From assembly GCA_963545265.1 (NCBI GenBank), contig CAUUHY010000008.1, forward strand, positions 1 through 33,405: 33,405 nt of DNA, in the 5' to 3' direction. The notes under the pieces are model-generated. The model did not search any database. It was not told where the DNA came from and saw nothing but the letters and a program-made list of their open reading frames with translations. The translations under genes and the position numbers were made by a program. Every line of letters begins with the position of its first letter. Positions within the stretch are counted from its first letter, which is position 1. Of the stretch, positions 1 to 6,996 are shown piece after piece. The DNA comes from CAJPPJ01 sp963545265. GTDB lineage: Bacteria; Bacillota_I; Bacilli_A; RF39; UBA660.

Positions 1-731
1 GTTTCAACAGGTTCTTTTGTCATTTCATTTATATTTAATTTTTCTAATGCTTCTTTAAAGTTTTTAGTTAAACTATCCAAATTAACAAATCCTAAATCTC
101 CACCTTTATCTTTTGAATCTTTAGAATATTCTTTTGCTAATTTTTCAAAACTTTCACCATTTTCAATTCTTTTAATCAATTCTTCAGCAAAAGATTTTGC
201 TTTTTTCTTTGCATCTTCAGAACTATTTTCTGGAGCTATAAGAATATGACTAGCTTTTACTTCACCTTTTTCTTTTTGATATTCATCATTTATTTCTTGT
301 TCTGTAATAGATTTTTTTATATATTCTTGTGTAGCTTGTCTTTTCTTATAATTAAGTCTAATAACTTCTTCTAATTCAGTTTCGTTTTTCAAGCCTAAAA
401 CTTTTGTAATAAATTCACTAAAACTTGGATAGGTAGAAGCATAACTAACTTGATAATTTATCGTAAGAGTATTTAATTCTTTCTTATAATAATCATCTTC
501 TTTACTATCAGTTTTATATAACTTATTTAATATATTTTTATCAACTTCATTTAAAACTATATCTAATCCATTTTTTTCTTTTAATTTTTCATATAATTGT
601 TTTGTTGATATTTGACTATCTTTATATTTTACAACTAATTCTTTATCGCTTACATTATTTTTATTATTACATGAAGTTAAAGTAATAACTCCAAAAAGCA
701 ACATTGTTAAACATACTATTTTCTTCTTCAT
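1..731 (-). CDS. prsA: PrsA-type foldase lipoprotein (parvulin), C-terminus cut by window edge
   Basis: The first 243 residues are visible. The N-terminus MKKKIVCLTMLLFGVITLTSC is a lipoprotein signal with lipobox LTSC and the lipidated cysteine at residue 21. A helical, lysine-rich chaperone region follows. Near residue 158 begins KASHILIAPE, the opening strand of a parvulin-type peptidyl-prolyl isomerase domain, followed by the expected FAEELIKRIENGESFEKLA helix and a GGDLGFV turn. PrsA proteins help exported proteins fold at the outer face of the membrane, which fits a region rich in exported proteins. The start is supported by GGAGAG just upstream (735-740) and a promoter at 754-782. Lipidation would use the Lgt encoded at 20025. 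The rest of the isomerase domain and the C-terminus lie beyond base 1. Confidence 0.9.
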   Translation of the reverse strand, partial: MKKKIVCLTMLLFGVITLTSCNNKNNVSDKELVVKYKDSQISTKQLYEKLKEKNGLDIVLNEVDKNILNKLYKTDSKEDDYYKKELNTLTINYQVSYASTYPSFSEFITKVLGLKNETELEEVIRLNYKKRQATQEYIKKSITEQEINDEYQKEKGEVKASHILIAPENSSEDAKKKAKSFAEELIKRIENGESFEKLAKEYSKDSKDKGGDLGFVNLDSLTKNFKEALEKLNINEMTKEPVE

Positions 732-753
732 TTTCTCTCCATTTATAAATACT

Positions 754-782
754 ATTATAATAAATTTTTAAAATTTTAACAA
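754..782 (-). promoter_or_regulatory. Promoter of prsA (TTGTTA-N17-TATAAT)
   Basis: On the minus strand a TTGTTA hexamer (777-782) is followed after 17 bases by a perfect TATAAT (754-759), 22 bases before the prsA ATG. It sits in the short gap after the stop of the upstream unknown gene, so prsA can be transcribed on its own. Confidence 0.65.
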
Positions 783-783
783 A

Positions 784-2835
784 TTATCTTATTGTTTTTT
801 CTAAATTATTTTCTTTACTTTCTTCTAAATTTATAAATAACTTTTCTATATCTTCATTTATTGCATTTGTTTCATAAAATTTTTCTTTTTTTATAAGATT
901 ATTAATATCTTTTACTTCTGATTTACTAAAGTTTTCTTGCTCCATAAACCTATAAATATCTTTTAAAATAAAATTAATTTTATCTTTTGAAAACAATGCA
1001 TTTGAATCAATAACTTTATTTTTTGCATCCTCTCCTAAAATATATTCTTTTAATGTAGAAGTTTGATGTGCATTTCTTACATTATGAAACCTAATTATTA
1101 TATCTTTAACTAAAGATATATCTTTTTTACCTTCATTTATAAAAGCATCATAATCTTTTTTTATTTTAGCCATTTCCTTTATAGCAAGTTTTCTTCTATC
1201 AATAAGTTCTATTGGTACTATTTTACCTAATTTTTCACTTAACTCTATTGAAGCTTTTATACTGGCTTCATCAACGTTTTCAAAACAAATAACACTACTT
1301 GGCTGAATTTTTTGATAAGTTTCTTTTTTTATATCTTGTAATTCGATAATTAATTCAGAATAAGCATTTCTAGTATTATTAGCTAAATTGTCGGGAAGAT
1401 AATATTTAGCTCCAAAAGAAATTGATCCAGGTACAAAAGTTGTAGATTTCATATCTTCTGAAGACATTTCAATCAAACTTTCATTATCAAAATCATTAAC
1501 TGCTACTATAATTTTACTTTTTTTATAATTTGCAACACCTGGGTTTGATTGATTTATGTAACTATAACAAAGAGCATGATTATCAGAAAGTTTTCTAGTG
1601 TTCCACTTATTATAAAAATTTTTTTCGTTGCTACCTTTGCTATATGCTTCCATTACTGTAACAACACGTCCGAAATCTTCATCTAGTTCTTTTATATAAT
1701 ATTTTTTACCAGATAACGTTTTATATTCTTTCATTTCTTTTTTATCTTCAGTTATCTTTGATATTAATGCTTTAGTATATATACTTCTTAAATATTTTTC
1801 TAAAATTAAATTAGAAAACAAATCATCAGTTGTTATTTCTAGTCCTAATTTTTTATATTTTTTATATAAATCAATATAATAATCTTTATTTTCGTTATAT
1901 TTAATAGATACATCTTTAATTTTATTTAAATTTTCTAATATTTGTATAGATTTTTTTTCTAATTGTAATTCTATACTACAGTTTTCATCTACTTCTTTAT
2001 ACTTTTCCTTTATTTTTTCTAAATCGTTAAATTCTTTAAATTTTAAATACACTATACTACCAAAAAATCTTTGAATGAAGTTATCATATATTGGATTTTT
2101 AAAAAATATTTCATCATTTTCTTTTATATATTTATTTAAATAATTTTTTATTTCATCATAATTACTAAAAATATCCTCTTTATTCCTTATTTTACTTAAA
2201 ATAATATAAGAAATAATATTTTTTTCTTCTTCTGTAAATTCATAATTTTTATCGTTTATTTTTTCATCTACTAACTTTATAAACATATCACTCTCTTGTT
2301 TATATCCATTACTTTTCAAACGATAATTTAATTTTCGGATAATTTCTTCGATTAAAGATACTTGAAATTTATAATGTTCTTTCAAATGATTAAATGTTAA
2401 ATTAAAAACACTTAAAACTTCTTTATGTTTAGATAAATCAACTATTAATTTTTCTAATTTAGGATATCTAACTATTAATTCTAAATTATCCTCACCAATA
2501 GAATTTATTATATCTTGATTTAATATTTCTATATTTAAAGTATTAAATAGTGTTGCATTATGATCTAAATATTTTTTTAATAAATTAGCTTCATTTTCAG
2601 TAAATGATGATTTTCCTAATTTTTCTAACTCTTCTTTATAAGCAAAATTAAGCACTTCAAAAAAATTTATATTATCTCTATTGGCATAATTTAAATATGT
2701 ATGATCTTTTAACATTAATTTTTTCAATATAATGGTAGGTATTTTTTCTCCAAAATTATACTGAATATTACTAATTATAATTTCTTTTAATTCTTCTTTT
2801 AAAGATTTTGAAGTATATTCTTCATCACTATACAT
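784..2835 (-). CDS. Large soluble protein of unknown function (683 aa)
   Basis: I do not recognise this protein. The ATG at 2835 (MYSDEEYTSK) is preferred over an in-frame ATG 36 bases upstream because AGGAG lies 6-7 bases before it and the upstream start would sit between the -10 box and that ribosome site. There is no signal peptide or membrane helix. The first ~380 residues are charged and helical with coiled-coil stretches. Residues ~380-580 look more globular and hold the only Trp and a cluster of Gly, His and Pro residues (NKWNTRKLSDNHALCYSYI; FVPGSISFGAKYYLP; SSVICFENVDE). The alternation SSVICFENVDE then LGKIVPIELIDRR resembles two beta strands of a Rossmann-like sheet, but this is only an impression. 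It is a single-gene unit with its own -10 box, preceded by a terminator. Base use matches its neighbours. Confidence 0.8.
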   Translation of the reverse strand: MYSDEEYTSKSLKEELKEIIISNIQYNFGEKIPTIILKKLMLKDHTYLNYANRDNINFFEVLNFAYKEELEKLGKSSFTENEANLLKKYLDHNATLFNTLNIEILNQDIINSIGEDNLELIVRYPKLEKLIVDLSKHKEVLSVFNLTFNHLKEHYKFQVSLIEEIIRKLNYRLKSNGYKQESDMFIKLVDEKINDKNYEFTEEEKNIISYIILSKIRNKEDIFSNYDEIKNYLNKYIKENDEIFFKNPIYDNFIQRFFGSIVYLKFKEFNDLEKIKEKYKEVDENCSIELQLEKKSIQILENLNKIKDVSIKYNENKDYYIDLYKKYKKLGLEITTDDLFSNLILEKYLRSIYTKALISKITEDKKEMKEYKTLSGKKYYIKELDEDFGRVVTVMEAYSKGSNEKNFYNKWNTRKLSDNHALCYSYINQSNPGVANYKKSKIIVAVNDFDNESLIEMSSEDMKSTTFVPGSISFGAKYYLPDNLANNTRNAYSELIIELQDIKKETYQKIQPSSVICFENVDEASIKASIELSEKLGKIVPIELIDRRKLAIKEMAKIKKDYDAFINEGKKDISLVKDIIIRFHNVRNAHQTSTLKEYILGEDAKNKVIDSNALFSKDKINFILKDIYRFMEQENFSKSEVKDINNLIKKEKFYETNAINEDIEKLFINLEESKENNLEKTIR

Positions 2836-2853
2836 AATATATCTCCTAAATAA

Positions 2854-2859
2854 ATTATA
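2854..2859 (-). promoter_or_regulatory. -10 box upstream of the 683-aa gene
   Basis: TATAAT on the minus strand lies 18 bases before the ATG at 2835 and 12 bases after the terminator stem. No good -35 hexamer is visible; that position falls inside the hairpin. Confidence 0.4.
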
Positions 2860-2862
2860 TAA

Positions 2863-2891
2863 TAAAAACAACTTTATATTACTAAAGTTGT
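2863..2891 (-). terminator. Rho-independent terminator
   Basis: Read on the minus strand, ACAACTTTA and TAAAGTTGT form a perfect 9-bp stem around a 6-base loop, followed by a T-run. It ends the transcript of the four-helix membrane protein and contains the stop codon of the possible small ORF at 2882-2971. Confidence 0.75.
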
Positions 2892-2971
2892 TTGTTTTCT
2901 TCTAATTCTATTACTATTTTTAATTTTTCTTCTAGTTTTGTTAAAATTCTATACTCTTTTTTATTTTTCAT
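2882..2971 (-). CDS. Possible 29-aa small protein coupled to the membrane-protein gene
   Basis: An ATG at 2971 overlaps the last 11 bases of the four-helix membrane protein gene in another frame and opens a 29-codon ORF (MKNKKEYRILTKLEEKLKIV, then IELEENKQL) that ends with TAG inside the terminator hairpin. The peptide is charged and amphipathic, with Leu/Ile/Val spaced as in a helix. The overlap would allow translational coupling; there is no separate strong ribosome site. It may be a genuine small protein or chance in AT-rich DNA. Confidence 0.3.
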   Translation of the reverse strand: MKNKKEYRILTKLEEKLKIVIELEENKQL

Positions 2972-3437
2972 CTTTTTGTTTCTTATCTTCTTTTATGTCT
3001 AAATTTAACTTTCTTTGGTTAAAATACCCTAGATATGAAGATAAAACTAAAAACACTATATATATTAAAGCTAATAAAACTAAAAACATTAACAATACAA
3101 AAATTCCTACATATGCACTATAAGTTACTGCTACTGATCCACGAAGATATATCATTCCATAAATAATAAATATAAATCCAATTAAACATAAAAATGAATA
3201 TATAGAATTAAGTATTGATGATACCAATAAAAATGCTGGATTTCTTTTTATATATCCTATAAGTGCAAAAACAAATGACATTCCCATAAATAAAGTTAAA
3301 AACATAGTTGCAAAAATAGTATCAATATCTTCAATTATTATTGCTCTAAATATACTACTAAAAAGAGTAAAAACTAAAAGTCCTGTTAATATAACTCCAG
3401 CTAAAGCCCATCCACTTCTTTTATTTTCTTTAATCAT
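2961..3437 (-). CDS. Small integral membrane protein, four helices, unknown function
   Basis: The 158-residue product starts at the ATG at 3437, which has a near-perfect AAGGAGG ribosome site; an ATG 33 bases upstream has none. Four hydrophobic segments at about residues 10-32, 41-62, 68-98 and 108-137 are joined by short loops, with a basic loop (YIKRNP) after the second and a strongly charged tail ending KEDKKQKDEK. Both termini are probably cytoplasmic. I recognise no family motif; the architecture recalls the many small four-helix proteins of Firmicutes. It forms its own short unit: a terminator and a TATAAT box (3459-3464) lie upstream, another terminator downstream. Confidence 0.8.
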   Translation of the reverse strand: MIKENKRSGWALAGVILTGLLVFTLFSSIFRAIIIEDIDTIFATMFLTLFMGMSFVFALIGYIKRNPAFLLVSSILNSIYSFLCLIGFIFIIYGMIYLRGSVAVTYSAYVGIFVLLMFLVLLALIYIVFLVLSSYLGYFNQRKLNLDIKEDKKQKDEK

Positions 3438-3458
3438 AATAAAGTCCTCCTTATTAAA

Positions 3459-3464
3459 ATTATA
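3459..3464 (-). promoter_or_regulatory. -10 box upstream of the four-helix protein gene
   Basis: A minus-strand TATAAT lies 21 bases before the ATG at 3437, between the hit terminator and the AAGGAGG site. No convincing -35 is visible. Confidence 0.45.
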
Positions 3465-3471
3465 TATCAAA

Positions 3472-3507
3472 AATAAAAAGTTTACATTATTTGTTTGTAA
3501 ACTTTTT
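3472..3507 (-). terminator. Rho-independent terminator overlapping the end of hit
   Basis: AAAAGTTTAC and GTAAACTTTT form a perfect 10-bp stem (3476-3485 with 3497-3506) around an 11-base loop, with T-rich sequence following on the minus strand. The stem includes the last codons and the stop of the HIT gene, ending the rpoZ-to-hit unit. Confidence 0.75.
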
Positions 3508-3862
3508 CTAAATCTATTTTTTTATGTTTAAATAATTCTTCAAAATTATCATTTTTATATCTTGGTATTATATGGAAATGTAAATGTTTTACTTCTTGCC
3601 CATAATAATTATTTGTAATAATTGTTATTCCATCAGCTTCTAATTTTTCTATTAATAGATTAGATATTTCTTGAACTTTTTTTATTAAATATGAAATATC
3701 TTCATTTGTACTTATAATATTTTCTATTCTCTTTTTTGGAAGTACAAGAGTATGTCCATAACTTATAGGATTAATATCCAGTATTGCAATAACTTTTTCA
3801 TCCTCATATATTTTATAAGCAGGTATTTCATTATCAATTATTTTTTCAAATATATTTTTCAT
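3482..3862 (-). CDS. hit: HIT-family (histidine triad) nucleotide hydrolase
   Basis: The 126-residue protein is of typical family length. It carries the defining histidine triad H93-L-H95-F-H97-II followed by PRY; the middle or last histidine of the triad acts as the nucleophile on nucleoside phosphoramidates and related nucleotides. The upstream DINPISYGHTLVLPK segment (about 29-43) matches the conserved nucleotide-binding region of bacterial Hit/HinT proteins. It is soluble and cytoplasmic. The ATG overlaps the recX stop by one base (TAATG) and AAAGGA lies upstream, so it is translated with recX. The physiological substrate cannot be read from the sequence. Confidence 0.93.
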   Translation of the reverse strand: MKNIFEKIIDNEIPAYKIYEDEKVIAILDINPISYGHTLVLPKKRIENIISTNEDISYLIKKVQEISNLLIEKLEADGITIITNNYYGQEVKHLHFHIIPRYKNDNFEELFKHKKIDLEKVYKQIM

Positions 3863-4533
3863 TATCTAAATCCTTTTTCATATAATTTTCTTTTAATTAG
3901 ATATTCATCATTATATTTTCTTCTTAATTCACTATCATCAAAGACAATATTATTTAAAACTTTGTTAATTTTATTTATGTTATATCCTAAATTATATAGA
4001 TATGCTAAAGAATCCTTTTTAAATGCTAATAAAGACTTTTTATTTAATTTCATCCTATAATTAACTATCTTTTCTATTTTTTCTAATTCTATTTTTTCAG
4101 AAAAATTATCTAAGGCTTCTTCTATATAATTTGAATCAACATGTTTATATTTTAAACTTTGTTTTATTTTATTAGGTCCATCGTTAGAAAAAGAAATTTT
4201 ATCTAAACAATAATTTTTAGAATAAGTTTTATCATCTATTAAATGTTTAATTTTTTCATATATTTTATCTGTATCTTTTGTTTTGGTTGATATATACTGT
4301 TTTATTTCATATTCAGTTTTTGAATACTTCGATAAATTTTTATAAATATCATCTAAAATTATATAAAAAGCATTTTCTTTTTCAATATTTGCAAGATCTT
4401 CTTCTAAAATAGAATTATTTACTAATAATTTATATTTTAAAACTAATTCTTCATGAATCTTATATTTATTACCATTATCAAAAAATATTTCATAAAAATT
4501 GTTATTTAATTGGTTTATATTTTTTACTTTCAT
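3862..4533 (-). CDS. recX: RecX-family regulator of RecA
   Basis: The 223-residue protein shows the RecX pattern of three-helix repeats: N-terminal beta segment (YEIFFDNGNKYKIHEELVLK), A-x-x-x-L-type helices, an E-x-x-x-Y-I motif near KTEYEIKQYI, LIDDKTYSKNYC, and C-terminal repeats ending in a basic tail (LIKRKLYEKGFR). RecX binds RecA and modulates its filament. The assignment rests on these motifs and on length. The gene has no ribosome binding site. Instead a perfect TATAAT lies exactly six bases before the ATG with ATGACA 16 bases further up, so it may be transcribed as a leaderless mRNA from a promoter inside the end of the preceding WXG gene. The stop overlaps hit. Confidence 0.8.
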   Translation of the reverse strand: MKVKNINQLNNNFYEIFFDNGNKYKIHEELVLKYKLLVNNSILEEDLANIEKENAFYIILDDIYKNLSKYSKTEYEIKQYISTKTKDTDKIYEKIKHLIDDKTYSKNYCLDKISFSNDGPNKIKQSLKYKHVDSNYIEEALDNFSEKIELEKIEKIVNYRMKLNKKSLLAFKKDSLAYLYNLGYNINKINKVLNNIVFDDSELRRKYNDEYLIKRKLYEKGFR

Positions 4534-4539
4534 TTAATT

Positions 4540-4567
4540 ATTATACTTTAACCTTTATAATTGTCAT
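4540..4567 (-). promoter_or_regulatory. Promoter of recX (ATGACA-N16-TATAAT), leaderless arrangement
   Basis: ATGACA at 4562-4567 (five of six matches to TTGACA), a 16-base spacer and TATAAT at 4540-4545 are followed by exactly six bases and then the recX ATG. Transcription would begin at or next to the A of the ATG. The -35 lies inside the last codons of the WXG gene. Confidence 0.6.
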
Positions 4568-5180
4568 TCCATATCTGTTCAACTTCATCTCTTGTAAATC
4601 CATCTGGTCCATATTCCTTAATAATTTCGTTTAATTGTTTAGGTGTTATATCATTACCAGGATATTTATTAATCATCTGCTGTAATTTCTCTTTCATATA
4701 TTTATCCGTACCAATAATATATGAATTTAATCCTAAAGCTTTAGTAAAATCATAATATTCATTTAACGCAGAATACAATTCATTTTTTTGATTTTTTTCA
4801 TACTTTTCAACTTTTTGTTCTTTTTGCTTTTCTTCTTTTTTCTGTTTTTGTTGTCTTATCTTTTCTTGTCCTGCTTCTATAAAATTCTCAATTAAATTAG
4901 CTGCTGTTTTTGCTGCTTCATCGCCATTTTCTAGTTGTTCTTCTTGTTTTTTTAGATAAACATTTAATGCATCTGCTATATCATTAGTTGTCTTATCTAA
5001 TTTTTGGGTAAAATTATTTAATGCAGTATTAAATGAACTTGCATCCATTCCTTCCCATCCTGTACTGTCTAATGATATTTCTCTTAATTTTGATGCATCA
5101 TCTTTAACAGTTTCTAATTTCGTCAACATTGTTGATATATTTTTAATATTTTGACTTGTTGCTACTATTTCTGCGCTCAT
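4548..5180 (-). CDS. WXG100-like protein with charged helical C-terminal extension
   Basis: The 210-residue protein opens with a helix-turn-helix of the WXG100 kind: a hydrophobic helix, the turn T-G-W42-E-G44-M, then a second long helix to about residue 92. WXG100 proteins are substrates or chaperones of type VII (ESX/Ess) secretion. The family is usually near 100 residues; this one continues with a lysine/glutamate/glutamine coiled-coil linker (about 103-133) and a compact C-terminal part with GPDGFTRDEVEQIWND near the end, which I do not recognise. Its first 96 residues differ from those of the neighbouring gene at only 15 positions by my count, whereas the C-termini are unrelated. AGGAG lies upstream of the ATG. 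There is no signal peptide. Export by a type VII system is inferred; no EssC is in the window. Confidence 0.8.
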   Translation of the reverse strand: MSAEIVATSQNIKNISTMLTKLETVKDDASKLREISLDSTGWEGMDASSFNTALNNFTQKLDKTTNDIADALNVYLKKQEEQLENGDEAAKTAANLIENFIEAGQEKIRQQKQKKEEKQKEQKVEKYEKNQKNELYSALNEYYDFTKALGLNSYIIGTDKYMKEKLQQMINKYPGNDITPKQLNEIIKEYGPDGFTRDEVEQIWNDNYKG

Positions 5181-5222
5181 TTTTATCTCCTATAAAATAG
5201 TTTTTATTATTAATTAAATAAC

Positions 5223-5792
5223 TTATTTTATTTTAAAATTTCTTCTAGGTGGCAGCATCGCATTATTAGCATTAATTCTTGTTTGATTATCTATACTTGA
5301 TCTAATGTAGCTTGTTTCTTTAACTTCTTCTTCAATATTTTTAGGAGAATTATCAAGCTTTTTATCTAATGATTCCTTTGCTGTATTAGTCAAAAATTCT
5401 CCTATTTCTTTTCTATGACTACCAATAGCTCCTCCTACTATAGCTCCAGGAAGTCCTGCAACACCAAATCCTACCGCTGCTCCTACTGCAATACTAGAGA
5501 TATCTAAATTATTTGCTGTTTTTTCTGCTTCATTTCCCTTTGCTAGTTGTTCTTCTTGTTTTTTTAGATAAACATTTAATGCATCTGCTATATCATTGGT
5601 TGTCTTATCTAATTTTTGTGTAAAATTAGATAATGCAGTATTAAATGAACTTGCATCCATTCCTTCCCATCCTGTATTGTCTAATGATATTTCTCTTAAT
5701 TTTGATGAATCATCTTTAATATTTTCTAATTTTGTCAACATTGACATTATATTTTCAATATTTTGACTTGTTGCTACTATATCTGTACTCAT
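5223..5792 (-). CDS. WXG100-like protein with glycine-zipper C-terminal segment
   Basis: This 189-residue paralogue shares the WXG module (W42-E-G44) with the next gene and then diverges after about residue 96. Residues 99-125 (ISSIAVGAAVGFGVAGLPGA and onward to IGS) are a hydrophobic glycine-zipper stretch with Gly or Ala every three to four residues, long enough to insert in a membrane or pack as a hairpin. A charged helix and a basic, proline-containing tail (PPRRNFKIK) follow. Such segments occur in pore-forming and membrane-targeting secreted proteins, but also in structural ones. The start follows the rpoZ stop by ten bases, with GGAG overlapping the rpoZ end, so it is probably translated from the rpoZ transcript. 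Export by a type VII system and toxicity are inference. Confidence 0.8.
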   Translation of the reverse strand: MSTDIVATSQNIENIMSMLTKLENIKDDSSKLREISLDNTGWEGMDASSFNTALSNFTQKLDKTTNDIADALNVYLKKQEEQLAKGNEAEKTANNLDISSIAVGAAVGFGVAGLPGAIVGGAIGSHRKEIGEFLTNTAKESLDKKLDNSPKNIEEEVKETSYIRSSIDNQTRINANNAMLPPRRNFKIK

Positions 5793-5802
5793 TTTTACTC
5801 CG

Positions 5803-6003
5803 TTAATTATTGTTAATTATAATCAATCCTTGATATATTTCTTCTAAAGCTTTTCCAATATTTTTTTGATTTTTATACTTTGTTAATGGTAATTGATAAG
5901 ATTCATTTATAGACATTTCTTTACTTCTTTTTGCTGCTACTATAGCTAAAGAATATTTTGAATCTACTACTTTTAATAATTTATCTATTGATGGATATAA
6001 CAT
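5803..6003 (-). CDS. rpoZ: RNA polymerase omega subunit
   Basis: The 66-residue protein begins MLYPSIDKLLKVVDSKYSLA, followed by IVAAKRSKEM, and ends with KNIGKALEEIYQGLI, the two conserved blocks of omega (helix 1 with the AAKRA-like motif and the GKAL-E-I--G motif). Length is normal for Firmicutes. Omega stabilises the assembly of the beta-prime subunit. It has AGGAGG before the ATG and a clear promoter. In many Firmicutes rpoZ follows gmk and precedes coaBC/priA; here it instead heads an operon with two WXG proteins. Confidence 0.92.
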   Translation of the reverse strand: MLYPSIDKLLKVVDSKYSLAIVAAKRSKEMSINESYQLPLTKYKNQKNIGKALEEIYQGLIIINNN

Positions 6004-6028
6004 AATACCTCCTATTTACTTTATAAAC

Positions 6029-6057
6029 ATTATCACATTTTTTTCATCTTTTTTCAA
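6029..6057 (-). promoter_or_regulatory. Promoter of the rpoZ operon (TTGAAA-N17-TGTGATAAT)
   Basis: TTGAAA at 6052-6057, a 17-base spacer and GATAAT at 6029-6034 with an extended TGn element lie 25 bases before the rpoZ ATG. It is divergent from the promoter at 6085-6093. Confidence 0.7.
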
Positions 6058-6084
6058 TTAATTTTCTTATGGAAAAAATAATTA

Positions 6085-6093
6085 TGTTATAAT
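6085..6093 (+). promoter_or_regulatory. Extended -10 promoter of the cysteine-rich gene (TGTTATAAT)
   Basis: TGn followed by a perfect TATAAT lies 21 bases before the ATG at 6115, with GAGGTG (6105-6110) as ribosome site. No good -35 is present, as usual for extended -10 promoters. Confidence 0.6.
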
Positions 6094-6114
6094 TTATAGT
6101 AAAAGAGGTGAAAG

Positions 6115-6996
6115 ATGGATAAGAAAAAATTAAATGCTATAATTTTGGGAGTAATTTCTGTAACTATAATGATATGTTTTACATTAATAGCAACAAATAT
6201 GTTTAAAGAAAGAAAAATTAAAAAATCTGATTATATAAAAGCTACTAAAGAGTGTCCATATTCTTATGAAGAAAAAGATGGTAAATGTACAAAAACAACT
6301 ATTAGTGAAGTTGGTTATGAATGTAAAAATGGTACTCTTGCAGGAAATACATGTATAATTACTGATACTAAAAATCTTGTTAAGTCTTGCCCTTCAGGAA
6401 GTAAATTAAAAAATAATAAGTGTATTATAGAACAAAATAGTACTTGTCCTACTGGTGAAAAACTTATTAATAACGATTGTTATAATACTGAAAACGCTAA
6501 TTTAACATGTAGTACTCCACAAATATTACATAATAACAAATGTTACAATATTATAAATTCTACTGATCCTGACTTAACTTCTAATCCCAGTGATTATGAA
6601 GAAATAGAAACTAATAAATTTATAAAGAAAAATACAGGAACTAATCCTACAAAAACATGTGATACATCTGGATTTGCTTATAATAATGCATTAAATTTAT
6701 GTGTTAAAAAATCAAGTAGCAATAAAGTTTGTTCTACGGGTTATACTTTAGAAAATAATAAATGTACAAAATATATAGAAACTCAATTAACATGTCCAGT
6801 TGGATATGAAAAAATTGAAGATTCATGTGAAAAAAAATCACGTGTAAAAGCTGAAAAAATAACAGATGATAGTAACAAGTGTCCAAAAAACTATGAGTAT
6901 AAAGACAATCAATGTATAAAAACTCAAACAAAAGATTATATATATTCATGTCCTAACGGATTTAAATTAAAAGAAGATAAATGTTATAAAATATAA
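6115..6996 (+). CDS. Membrane-anchored cysteine-rich repeat protein
   Basis: The 293-residue protein is the only clear plus-strand gene. A basic start and one hydrophobic helix (about 8-28) act as an uncleaved anchor, with the remainder outside. The exterior consists of short repeats of the pattern C-P-x-G-(Y/F)-x-L-x-x-(N/D)-x-C-x-K. I count ten cysteine pairs, at residues 47/58, 70/80, 92/103, 111/122, 132/143, 182/196, 206/217, 227/238, 256/267 and 279/290; eight of the ten are spaced exactly 11 apart. This suggests ten small disulfide loops, reminiscent of EGF-like or stalk repeats but with only two cysteines each. A break rich in Asp/Ser/Thr/Asn separates repeats 5 and 6. No catalytic motif is visible; a surface stalk or binding role is inferred. 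Confidence 0.85.
   Translation: MDKKKLNAIILGVISVTIMICFTLIATNMFKERKIKKSDYIKATKECPYSYEEKDGKCTKTTISEVGYECKNGTLAGNTCIITDTKNLVKSCPSGSKLKNNKCIIEQNSTCPTGEKLINNDCYNTENANLTCSTPQILHNNKCYNIINSTDPDLTSNPSDYEEIETNKFIKKNTGTNPTKTCDTSGFAYNNALNLCVKKSSSNKVCSTGYTLENNKCTKYIETQLTCPVGYEKIEDSCEKKSRVKAEKITDDSNKCPKNYEYKDNQCIKTQTKDYIYSCPNGFKLKEDKCYKI

Noticed and set aside
2938..3123. Plus-strand ORF opposite the four-helix membrane protein
   Set aside because: It lies antisense to a gene with an excellent ribosome site, has no such site itself, and its protein shows only AT-driven composition.
3752..4060. Plus-strand ORF across hit and recX
   Set aside because: It is antisense to two recognised genes and has only Phe/Tyr/Ile-rich composition typical of antisense AT-rich DNA.
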